From: JBBRMY01 sp038230595
GTDB lineage: Bacteria > Bacteroidota > Ignavibacteria > Tepidaquicellales > Tepidaquicellaceae
Length of the DNA stretch: 5,811 nucleotides
Direction: 5' to 3'
NCBI GenBank assembly: GCA_038230595.1
Contig: JBBRMY010000153.1
Location: forward strand, 1-5,811
The first letter of the stretch is position 1. The number at the start of each line of letters is the position of its first letter. Both the position numbers and the translations under genes were made by a program. The notes under the pieces were generated by a model. The model had not been told where the DNA came from. It saw only the letters and a program-made list of their open reading frames with translations, and searched no databases. Below are positions 1-5,811 of this stretch, piece by piece.

Positions 1-758
1 AGAATGCAGAGGAAAATATTGATACTGAGCTTGAAGAGGAACTGTCATATGCGCAGATCATAGTGTATATTGCCCGGGCAATGAGAGTTAAGAACAATCT
101 GAAGACAAGGCAGCCATTAAGGCAGCTTCTTGTCCCGGTTCTTGACAGCAGGCAGAAAGAAAAGATACTAAAAGTAAGAGACATTATACTTGATGAAGTA
201 AATATAAAAGAGCTTAATATAATTGAAGGCGATTCGGATATAATTGTTAAAAAAGCAAAGGCGAATTTTAAATCTATCGGTCCTAAGTTCGGAAAAGATG
301 TTAAAAAGGTTCAGAACGTGATCGCAGAATTCGATTCTAAAGATATTGCAAAAATAGAAGCAGATGGTTATGTTAGCAAGGATGGTTTTGAAATATCCCG
401 CGACGATATAGAAATTCTTACACAGAACATTGAAGGATGGATAGTTGAGACAGATAAAAATCTTACAATCGCTCTTGATACTACTCTTGATGATGAACTG
501 ATAGAAGAAGGATTAACAAGAGAGTTCATAAACAGAGTGCAGAATTTCAGAAAGATGAATGGATTTGATATTAATGACAAAGTAAATATTTATATCGATT
601 CAGGGAACAGGACATACAGCTCGCTGCAGAAGCATTTTGACAGGATAAGCTCAGAAACATTATGCATGAAGCTGGATCATTCGAACGGAAGCACGGAAGA
701 CTATTTTGAAACAGATCTAAACGGCGAAGCTTGCCGGATAAAAATTGAAAAAGCATAA
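1..758 (+). CDS. ileS: Isoleucyl-tRNA synthetase, C-terminal part (5' end outside window)
   Basis: Isoleucyl-tRNA synthetase charges tRNA-Ile with isoleucine in the cytoplasm. The reading frame is open from base 3 and ends at TAA 756-758, so about 251 C-terminal residues are visible. The HIGH and KMSKS catalytic motifs lie upstream of the window. The visible part covers the end of the anticodon-binding helical domain, with the typical R-V-K-N-N-L-K-T-R-Q-P-L stretch (about residues 28-39 of the visible part). It continues into the C-terminal region of long-clade IleS proteins (the DUF5915-like part), seen as N-F-K-S-I-G-P-K-F-G and later G-L-T-R-E-F-I-N-R-V-Q-N-F-R-K. There is no cysteine-rich zinc-binding tail such as E. 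coli IleS has, which fits the IleS2-like clade; that assignment is inference. A GTG at 63 lies inside the gene and is not a start. It heads an apparent operon with the dksA-like gene and lspA. Confidence 0.93.
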   Translation, partial: NAEENIDTELEEELSYAQIIVYIARAMRVKNNLKTRQPLRQLLVPVLDSRQKEKILKVRDIILDEVNIKELNIIEGDSDIIVKKAKANFKSIGPKFGKDVKKVQNVIAEFDSKDIAKIEADGYVSKDGFEISRDDIEILTQNIEGWIVETDKNLTIALDTTLDDELIEEGLTREFINRVQNFRKMNGFDINDKVNIYIDSGNRTYSSLQKHFDRISSETLCMKLDHSNGSTEDYFETDLNGEACRIKIEKA

Positions 759-796
759 CCGCTTCAAACAAATTTTTTTGTAATTAACTAATCAAT

Positions 797-1501
797 ATGG
801 CAAAATCTAATAAGTCTGCCAAGAAAGCTGCACCAAAAAAAGCTGTAAAAAAAGCTGCAGCTAAAAAACCTGCTTCAAAGAAGCCGGCGCCAAAGAAGCC
901 TGCTGCGAAAAAACCTGCAGTTAAAAAGACTGTTGCGAAAGTAACAGCAAAAAAAGTTACTGCTAAAAAAGCTCCTTCAGCAAAAGATCTTAAGCCGAAA
1001 AAGGTTAATATCAGGAATATCAAAAGCAGAATGGCAGCAGCCCAACTGAAGCCTCAAGAGCTTGTACTTCCTCTTAAAAGATATAAGCCGAATAAAAAAA
1101 CAAGATATACTGCTTCAGAGCTTAAGAACTTCAAGGAAATAATTATTGAAGAACGGAATATGATACTTGAAAGCGCAAAAGCAAATATGCGCTCGCTGGT
1201 AGATAATGAATCCGGTGATTATGTAGGTGATAACTCATCTTACTCAACTCATATGGCTGAGCAAGGCACTGATGAGATGGAAAGAGAAAAGAATTATATG
1301 TTCGTTCAGAGAGATGAAAAATATCTGGGTTATCTTCAGGATGCTTTAGTCAGAATTGATAACGGCACTTATGGTATATGTCTTGATTGTGCCGATGTAC
1401 CTAAAAATCTATGCCGCTCATGCCCGCTTGTTCCGAGCGAAAGACTTGAGCTTGTACCGATTACGCAGCATTGCATTGAATGTAAAAAAATGAGAGGATA
1501 A
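797..1501 (+). CDS. DksA/TraR-family zinc-finger regulator with histone-H1-like N-terminal tail
   Basis: This 234-residue protein belongs to the DksA/TraR group, whose members insert a coiled coil into the RNA polymerase secondary channel. Residues 1-70 are a low-complexity tail of K-K-P-A / A-K-K type repeats, strongly basic and resembling histone H1. Residues about 104-185 form the predicted coiled-coil hairpin, with a tip around S-S-Y-S-T-H-M-A-E-Q-G-T-D-E (147-160). The zinc-finger region starts at Y-G-I-C (192-195) and ends C-I-E-C-K (226-230), with the family hallmark R-L-E-L-V-P between. Six cysteines are present (195, 198, 206, 209, 226, 229) rather than four, because about 11 residues are inserted. 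The acidic D-x-x-D-x-A tip motif of E. coli DksA is not seen; the tip looks more like the Bacillus YteA type. The ATG at 797 has no clear Shine-Dalgarno sequence, but the basic tail runs without a break from it. The protein could regulate transcription or bind DNA through the tail; its exact role is unknown. Confidence 0.88.
   Translation: MAKSNKSAKKAAPKKAVKKAAAKKPASKKPAPKKPAAKKPAVKKTVAKVTAKKVTAKKAPSAKDLKPKKVNIRNIKSRMAAAQLKPQELVLPLKRYKPNKKTRYTASELKNFKEIIIEERNMILESAKANMRSLVDNESGDYVGDNSSYSTHMAEQGTDEMEREKNYMFVQRDEKYLGYLQDALVRIDNGTYGICLDCADVPKNLCRSCPLVPSERLELVPITQHCIECKKMRG
821..973 (+). repeat. Degenerate in-gene repeat encoding the Lys/Ala/Pro tail
   Basis: Short imperfect units of the form AAR-AAR-CCT/GCN-GCN repeat here and encode about 50 residues of alternating Lys-Lys with Ala, Pro, Val or Thr. 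Units are mostly 4-5 codons long. The DNA is purine-rich on this strand with several A-runs of five to seven. Such tracts can expand or contract by slippage, so tail length may vary between strains; this is inference. The frame stays open throughout. Confidence 0.7.
1492..1498 (+). promoter_or_regulatory. Shine-Dalgarno site for lspA
   Basis: GAGAGGA lies inside the last codons of the dksA-like gene and ends 10 bases before the TTG at 1509. The frame upstream of 1509 is closed by TGA at 1491-1493, and no ATG or GTG lies between. The site therefore decides the TTG start and suggests translational coupling with the preceding gene. Confidence 0.6.
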
Positions 1502-1508
1502 TTATTTT

Positions 1509-2426
1509 TTGAGAGTATTATATCTGAGTTTGATAATTGTGATCTTAGACCAGGTTACCAAGCTTAAAGTAAAAGGCATTTCGATCCCGTTCTTAAACAT
1601 AAATATTCCGGGAATGTCTTATCAGTCTACAGTAAAGGTTTTTGATTACTTCGATATTACCTATATAGAAAATCCGGGAATGGCTTTCGGATTAACAGTT
1701 GTTAACAAGCTTTTTCTTTCCCTGTTCACTCTCTTTGCTACTTTTATGATATTTTATTTTATCTGGAAGAACCGCAAAGAAGGCTTCATGTTCCGACTAG
1801 CGCTCGCGTTTATTCTTGGCGGTGCTATCGGCAATCTCATCGACCGGACTTTTTACGGAGTTATGTACGGATATGCACCTTACTTCTATGGAAGAGTTGT
1901 TGACTTCTTGCATATAAACGTACCCGATGTAAAGATATTCGGAAAGACTATTTATAACTGGCCAATATTTAATGTTGCCGATCTTGCAGTAACTGCAGGG
2001 TTTATACTTATTATTTTTGGTTACAGAAAAATGTTTAAAAAGCCTGAGCCTGACCCTGTACTTTTACCGGGTGTCCCAGAAGGGAATTATTTTTTAGTGA
2101 AAGATCAAGATGGGAATGAGATCGTTGATAACAGCAATCCGGATATTGATTTTCATGGTGACCATAAAACTTTTAATGAGAAATTCGAGCATGTAGAGGT
2201 TCCTGAGTCGCAAAAGATAGAAGAAAAATTTGAAAAGGATAGTACTGTTATTCAAAACAATATAAATGATAACAGCTTTCCTGAGGATCTGTTTGAAGGT
2301 AGAATTAAGGAAGACCCGCAGGATCTGAATGATACCGGAAATGAAATGAAAATTGAAAATTTAGGCGATCTTAAAAAGATACACGAAGAGATAAATAACG
2401 AAGTTAAGGGGAAGAAGTCGGAGTAA
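1509..2426 (+). CDS. lspA: Lipoprotein signal peptidase (signal peptidase II) with long acidic C-terminal extension
   Basis: LspA is the inner-membrane aspartyl protease that removes the signal peptide from diacylglyceryl-modified prolipoproteins. Family motifs appear in order: L-D-Q-V-T-K (13-18), E-N-P-G-M-A-F-G (54-61), G-N-L-I-D-R (108-113), V-V-D-F (130-133) and F-N-V-A-D (154-158). D132 and D158 match the catalytic aspartate pair. Hydrophobic segments near residues 2-14, 66-86, 94-111 and 158-172 give the usual four-helix topology. The peptidase core ends near residue 175, in line with the usual 150-200 residue family length. About 130 further residues follow that are hydrophilic, rich in Asp, Glu, Asn and Lys, and lack any domain I recognise. 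By LspA topology they should face the cytoplasm. The start is a TTG seven bases after the upstream stop, the only usable start before an in-frame stop codon. It is the last gene of the apparent ileS operon. Confidence 0.93.
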   Translation: MRVLYLSLIIVILDQVTKLKVKGISIPFLNINIPGMSYQSTVKVFDYFDITYIENPGMAFGLTVVNKLFLSLFTLFATFMIFYFIWKNRKEGFMFRLALAFILGGAIGNLIDRTFYGVMYGYAPYFYGRVVDFLHINVPDVKIFGKTIYNWPIFNVADLAVTAGFILIIFGYRKMFKKPEPDPVLLPGVPEGNYFLVKDQDGNEIVDNSNPDIDFHGDHKTFNEKFEHVEVPESQKIEEKFEKDSTVIQNNINDNSFPEDLFEGRIKEDPQDLNDTGNEMKIENLGDLKKIHEEINNEVKGKKSE

Positions 2427-2466
2427 GATTGTTGTTTTTTGCTGCCTGTTAAGGTTAAAGCCTATC

Positions 2467-2487
2467 CGATGCATTCGCATCGAATGT
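2467..2487. other. Small overlapping palindromes downstream of lspA
   Basis: CGATGC (2467-2472) and GCATCG (2477-2482) form a perfect 6-bp stem with loop ATTC. CATTCG (2472-2477) and CGAATG (2481-2486) form a second 6-bp stem with loop CAT. The two share bases and cannot form together. No T-tract follows, so this is not a canonical terminator. It may be a minor 3' UTR structure or a copy of a dispersed intergenic repeat; its function is unknown. Confidence 0.4.
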
Positions 2488-2522
2488 GAAAACACCAACA
2501 GCGAACTTATTGTGAGATATAT

Positions 2523-2562
2523 AAAAAAAAGAACCGAATAATCTTTATTCGGTTCTTTTTTT
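2523..2562. terminator. Bidirectional intrinsic terminator between lspA and the ferredoxin gene
   Basis: GAACCGAATAA (2531-2541) pairs perfectly with TTATTCGGTTC (2545-2555) around a TCT loop. It is flanked by eight A on the left (2523-2530) and seven T on the right (2556-2562). Read on either strand, the stem is followed by a U-run, so it can end transcription of the ileS-dksA-lspA unit from the left and of the ferredoxin gene from the right. It lies 96 bases past the lspA stop and 35 bases past the ferredoxin stop. Confidence 0.9.
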
Positions 2563-2597
2563 AGATCTGAAAGTGTTTATATTTTAAAGATCAAAGC

Positions 2598-2930
2598 TTA
2601 TCTGCCAATACCATCTAGCTTTTCTTTTCTGGCTAATAGAATATCTTTATCTTCAACGTGAGCAGGGTCAGGGACGCAGCAATCAACAGGACAAACCGCA
2701 GCACATTGAGGCTCATCATGAAAACCGACACACTCAGTACATTTATCAGGTACTATATAAAAAAAATCTTTTGTAAAAAATCCATCATTTCCGTTAGGAG
2801 ATTTATCTCCGTCACTGAAACTATCTCCGCCTAAAACCCAGTTCGCTCCGCCTTCATAAATGGCTGTATTTGGACATTCCGGTTCGCAAGCTCCGCAATT
2901 AATGCATTCGCTTGTTATCATTATTGCCAT
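2598..2930 (-). CDS. 2[4Fe-4S] ferredoxin (Chlorobium/Allochromatium type)
   Basis: A 110-residue soluble electron carrier with two [4Fe-4S] clusters. The first cluster motif is C9-x2-C12-x2-C15-x3-C19-P. The second is C64-x2-C67-x8-C76-x3-C80-P, whose long C-x8-C spacing is typical of Allochromatium/Chlorobium-type low-potential ferredoxins. Two extra cysteines (C84, C85) follow in V-D-C-C. Between the motifs lies a 44-residue stretch, with a Gly/Ser/Asp/Asn-rich part at about 33-50, longer than in the approximately 62-residue Chlorobium ferredoxins. The first ATG is favoured because M-A-I-M-I-T-S-E-C aligns with the family N terminus and an AAAGGA-like site (about 2939-2944, read on the - strand) precedes it. 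It is a single-gene unit facing secA. Likely partners are ferredoxin-dependent oxidoreductases such as 2-oxoacid:ferredoxin oxidoreductase, but none is in the window, so this is inference. Confidence 0.93.
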   Translation of the reverse strand: MAIMITSECINCGACEPECPNTAIYEGGANWVLGGDSFSDGDKSPNGNDGFFTKDFFYIVPDKCTECVGFHDEPQCAAVCPVDCCVPDPAHVEDKDILLARKEKLDGIGR

Positions 2931-2969
2931 TTTCTGTTTCCTTTGGTTATTTTTATAATATTACTCAGG

Positions 2970-2998
2970 ATATTACTTATAATAATACAGTCTTTCAA
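2970..2998 (-). promoter_or_regulatory. Candidate sigma70-like promoter for the ferredoxin gene
   Basis: On the - strand TTGAAA (2998-2993) is separated by 17 bases from TAATAT (2975-2970), matching the TTGACA/TATAAT consensus at 5 of 6 and 4 of 6 positions. Transcription would start near 2963, leaving a leader of about 30 bases. The region is AT-rich, so chance matches are likely, and Bacteroidota often use a different promoter consensus. Confidence 0.35.
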
Positions 2999-3053
2999 TT
3001 CAAAGAGTAAAGCATTTCCACATAATTCTCCCGAAACAAATAATCATCCACCT

Positions 3054-3082
3054 TTGTTATAAATATATACCGGTTTTATAAG
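3054..3082 (+). promoter_or_regulatory. Candidate promoter for secA
   Basis: TTGTTA (3054-3059) and TATAAG (3077-3082) are 17 bases apart, matching sigma70 consensus at 4 of 6 and 5 of 6 positions. The same place also fits a Bacteroidota-style reading: TTTG at 3053-3056, then TAAGTTTA at 3079-3086, one base off TAnnTTTG. Transcription would start near 3089, about 55 bases before the secA ATG. AT-richness limits confidence. Confidence 0.4.
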
Positions 3083-3142
3083 TTTATTTTACCTCGTAAA
3101 ATCCGTAAATTCATTACTTATACCTAAAATTCAACTAAAATA

Positions 3143-5811
3143 ATGTTAAAGTTTTTTAAAAAAATATTTCCATCCAAAAATAATAAGGATGTAAAAGAAT
3201 TAGTACCTATTATTGATGATATTAATGCGTTTTATGAAGAATATCAGAAGCTCAGTGATGATGAACTCAAAGCAAAGACAATAGAATTCAAACAAAGAAT
3301 TCATGATGAAGTATCCCCTATTGAAACTCAGATCGCAGATCTTAACGAGAAGTTAAAAGAAGACCTTCCTCACAATGAAAGAAATGATGCTTATGATAAG
3401 CTTTCAGAACTTGATAAAGAATTAACAGAAACAATAAAAGCAGTTCTTGATGACCTTCTTCCTGAAGCATTTGCAGTTGTAAAAGATACTTGCAGAAGAC
3501 TTTGTGGAAAAGAATGGCTTGCTGCAGGGCAAAAAGTGAAATGGGAAATGGTACCGTATGATGTTCAGCTAATCGGCGGTATGGTTTTACACAAAGGTAA
3601 AATTGCTGAGATGGCAACCGGAGAAGGAAAAACTCTAGTAGCTACTTTACCAATGTATCTTAATTCTCTTGCAGGGAGAGGCGTGCATCTTGTTACTGTA
3701 AACGATTATCTTGCAAAAAGAGACAGCGAGTGGATGGGTGAAGTTTTTAAATTTCACGGATTAACTGTTGGAGTAATTCTAAATGACATGGAGCCGGAAG
3801 TAAGAAGGGCAAATTACAACGCTGATATTACCTATGGTACGAACAATGAATATGGCTTTGATTATCTGAGAGATAATATGGTTACAGATAAAGCTTTCTT
3901 AGTTCAAAGACCGCATTTTTATGCGATAGTTGATGAAGTAGATTCTGTACTTATTGATGAAGCAAGAACTCCACTTATAATATCAGGTCCTGTAGATGCT
4001 CCTACTCATAAATTTGATGAGATGAATCAAAGAGTTAAAAAGCTTGTCGAATCGCAGAAAAGATTGGTTACAGAATATGTAGGACAGGCTGAAAAAATTC
4101 TTACAAAAGATCCTTCACAGATAACTAAAGATGAATATGCAGTAGCCGGTATGGCATTGGTAAGATCATATCATGGTCTTCCAAAGCACAAGCGTCTGGA
4201 AAAGTTTTTAGCAGACCCTACGAATAAAAGACTCATGATAGATACTGAAGCGAATTTCATGAGAGACAATTCTAAGGAAATGCATATTGTTGATGATGAG
4301 CTTTACTTTGTTGTGGATGAAAAATCACACGTTACCGATCTGACAGAAAAAGGACGAGAGCTTATTGCTCCTTCAACAGCAGAAAAAGATTTCTTTACTC
4401 TTCCCGATCTTGGAACAGAGTTTGCGAATATCGATAATGACGAATCGATGACTACTGAGCAAAAGGAAACCAAAAAGGAATCACTTTCTAAAGTTTATTC
4501 TGAAGCAAGTGACAGATTACATACAGTTCAACAATTATTGAAAGCGCATTCTCTTTATGAGAAAGATGTTGAGTATGTTATTCAGGACGGAAAGATCATG
4601 ATCGTTGATGAATTCACAGGCAGAATTTTATCAGGTAGAAGATATTCAGAAGGACTTCATCAGGCTATTGAGGCAAAGGAAGGCGTTCATGTTGAGAAAG
4701 ATACACAGACACTTGCAACTGTAACTCTTCAGAATTATTTCAGATTATATAAAAAGCTTGCAGGTATGACGGGTACAGCAGAAACTGAAGCTGCCGAGTT
4801 CTTTGATATTTATAAGCTTGATGTAGTTGTAATCCCTACTAACAGAGATTGCATTCGTGAAGATAAAAATGACCTTATCTACAAAACCAAGAGAGAGAAA
4901 TATAATGCTCTTATTGATGAGATCGAATTAATGAGAAAAGCAGGAAGACCGACTCTTGTTGGTACAACAAGCGTTGAAGTTTCCGAAACAATTGCCCGCT
5001 TATTAAAAAGGAAAGGTGTTCCGCATAATGTTCTGAACGCAAAACAGCATCAGAAGGAAGCTCAGATTGTAGCTGATGCAGGTCTTGGCGGCGCAGTTAC
5101 TATTGCTACTAATATGGCAGGAAGAGGTACAGATATAAAGCTTGGGACTGATGTAGCCTCCAAAGGCGGACTTGCAATTATAGGAACAGAAAGACATGAA
5201 TCAAGAAGAATTGACCGTCAACTCAGAGGTAGATCAGGAAGACAGGGAGATCCGGGTTCATCAAAGTTCTTTCTTTCACTTGAAGATGATCTTATGAGAC
5301 ATTTTGGTTCAGAGAGAATTGCAAATGTTATGCAGAAGATCGGACTTGAAGAAAATCAGGCTATTGAGCACTCGATGATTACAAGCTCAGTTGAAAGAGC
5401 TCAGAAAAAAGTTGAAGAAAATAATTTCGCTATCAGGAAAAGATTGCTTGAATATGATAACGTAATGAATCAGCAAAGAGAGGTCATTTATGAGAAAAGA
5501 AGACAGGCTCTAATGGGACAAAGGCTTAAAGATGAAATTCTTGAAGCCGCAACAAAGGCAATTGATTCAATGGTTGGTAAATATTACCCTGAATCTGATA
5601 TTGATGGATTAAAAAATGAAGTTCAGAGAACATTTCTTGTAAGACTTGATGTTACTCCTGATACCTTTCAGTCATTAGGAGAAGCCGGTCTTAAAGAAAA
5701 GATAGAGACTGATGTAAAAGAGTTTTATGAAAAGAAAGAAGAACGATATGGCTCAGAATTAATGGCTCAGATAGAAAGATTTACTTATCTGACTGTCATC
5801 GATGAAAAATG
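3143..5811 (+). CDS. secA: Preprotein translocase ATPase SecA (3' end outside window)
   Basis: SecA is the cytoplasmic motor ATPase that pushes unfolded preproteins through the SecYEG channel. The frame runs from ATG 3143 to the window edge, giving 889 whole codons with no stop. Walker A is M-A-T-G-E-G-K-T (157-164) and Walker B is V-D-E-V-D-S-V (263-269), continuing L-I-D-E-A-R-T-P. Later motifs are V-D-E-F-T-G-R (488-494), Y-S-E-G (501-504), A-G-M-T-G-T-A (540-546), G-R-G-T-D-I (660-665) and R-Q-L-R-G-R-S-G-R-Q-G-D (692-703). The last residues, T-V-I-D-E-K plus a partial Trp codon, match the start of the long helical scaffold's end, so the C-terminal linker and any zinc motif lie outside. 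Compared with E. coli SecA there are extra segments at about 55-100 and 122-138 and an enlarged preprotein-crosslinking region, as in Bacteroidota-type SecA. The ATG gives M-L-K-F-F-K-K-I-F, a normal SecA N terminus, with no Shine-Dalgarno site upstream. Confidence 0.97.
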   Translation, partial: MLKFFKKIFPSKNNKDVKELVPIIDDINAFYEEYQKLSDDELKAKTIEFKQRIHDEVSPIETQIADLNEKLKEDLPHNERNDAYDKLSELDKELTETIKAVLDDLLPEAFAVVKDTCRRLCGKEWLAAGQKVKWEMVPYDVQLIGGMVLHKGKIAEMATGEGKTLVATLPMYLNSLAGRGVHLVTVNDYLAKRDSEWMGEVFKFHGLTVGVILNDMEPEVRRANYNADITYGTNNEYGFDYLRDNMVTDKAFLVQRPHFYAIVDEVDSVLIDEARTPLIISGPVDAPTHKFDEMNQRVKKLVESQKRLVTEYVGQAEKILTKDPSQITKDEYAVAGMALVRSYHGLPKHKRLEKFLADPTNKRLMIDTEANFMRDNSKEMHIVDDELYFVVDEKSHVTDLTEKGRELIAPSTAEKDFFTLPDLGTEFANIDNDESMTTEQKETKKESLSKVYSEASDRLHTVQQLLKAHSLYEKDVEYVIQDGKIMIVDEFTGRILSGRRYSEGLHQAIEAKEGVHVEKDTQTLATVTLQNYFRLYKKLAGMTGTAETEAAEFFDIYKLDVVVIPTNRDCIREDKNDLIYKTKREKYNALIDEIELMRKAGRPTLVGTTSVEVSETIARLLKRKGVPHNVLNAKQHQKEAQIVADAGLGGAVTIATNMAGRGTDIKLGTDVASKGGLAIIGTERHESRRIDRQLRGRSGRQGDPGSSKFFLSLEDDLMRHFGSERIANVMQKIGLEENQAIEHSMITSSVERAQKKVEENNFAIRKRLLEYDNVMNQQREVIYEKRRQALMGQRLKDEILEAATKAIDSMVGKYYPESDIDGLKNEVQRTFLVRLDVTPDTFQSLGEAGLKEKIETDVKEFYEKKEERYGSELMAQIERFTYLTVIDEK

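Noticed and set aside
63..65. GTG as a possible start of a short stand-alone protein
   Set aside because: The frame is open back to base 3 and the upstream residues continue IleS anticodon-domain sequence, so the GTG is an internal valine codon.
368..771. Two overlapping antisense open frames inside ileS
   Set aside because: They lie wholly or mostly opposite a conserved ileS frame and show no family motif or start signal.
767..783. ACAAA-TTTT-TTTGT as a terminator between ileS and the dksA-like gene
   Set aside because: The stem is five A/T-rich pairs with one C/G pair, too weak, and the downstream gene is only 38 bases away and appears co-transcribed.
784..1023. Antisense open frame of 79 residues, rich in Phe, Ala and Gly and looking like a membrane protein
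   Set aside because: It is the complement of the Lys/Ala/Pro repeat (AAA/AAG read backwards gives Phe/Leu codons). It has no ribosome binding site, and the sense gene is well supported.
3342..3617. Antisense open frame of 91 residues within secA
   Set aside because: It lies opposite conserved SecA sequence, including the Walker A region, with no sign of independent coding.
5003..5197. Antisense open frame of 64 residues within secA
   Set aside because: It lies opposite the conserved helicase motifs of SecA; its cysteine-rich look comes from complemented GCA/ACA-type codons.
1..5811. Search for a novel system: mobile element ends, CRISPR repeats, tRNA genes, toxin-antitoxin or defence genes
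   Set aside because: No spaced repeats, transposase motifs, cloverleaf structures or unknown gene clusters were seen. Gene order and content are those of a conserved housekeeping region.

Overview
The window is an ordinary chromosomal stretch of a low-GC bacterium, most likely from the Bacteroidota/Chlorobiota/Ignavibacteriota (FCB) group. Three things point there. SecA carries N-terminal insertions of the kind I associate with Bacteroidota-type SecA. The ferredoxin closely resembles the Chlorobium/Bacteroidota 2[4Fe-4S] proteins that begin M-A-x-x-I-T-x-E-C. The order ileS - dksA-like - lspA is one I recall from Chlorobi and Bacteroidota. The lineage is inferred from recalled family features, not from a search.

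Layout: bases 1-758 hold the 3' end of ileS (isoleucyl-tRNA synthetase), cut by the window edge. After 38 bases comes a DksA/TraR-type zinc-finger regulator (797-1501) with a histone-H1-like Lys/Ala/Pro tail at its N terminus. Seven bases later lspA (lipoprotein signal peptidase, 1509-2426) starts at a TTG. These three + strand genes look like one transcription unit. It ends at a strong, symmetric hairpin terminator (2523-2562) that also serves the converging ferredoxin gene on the - strand (2598-2930). A 212-bp AT-rich divergent region (2931-3142) separates the ferredoxin from secA (3143 to the window end, open at the 3' edge), and carries one candidate sigma70-like promoter facing each way.

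Functionally these are housekeeping genes: tRNA charging, transcription regulation, lipoprotein maturation, electron transfer and Sec-dependent export. LspA and SecA act on the same route, since lipoproteins exported through Sec are later cleaved by LspA. They are nevertheless in separate transcription units.

I see no mobile element, CRISPR array, tRNA or rRNA gene, toxin-antitoxin pair or defence system, and nothing that amounts to a new biological system. The points worth a second look are domain-architecture oddities. The DksA-like protein has a basic tail, six rather than four zinc-finger-region cysteines, and no acidic coiled-coil tip motif. LspA has a long acidic cytoplasmic extension of about 130 residues.
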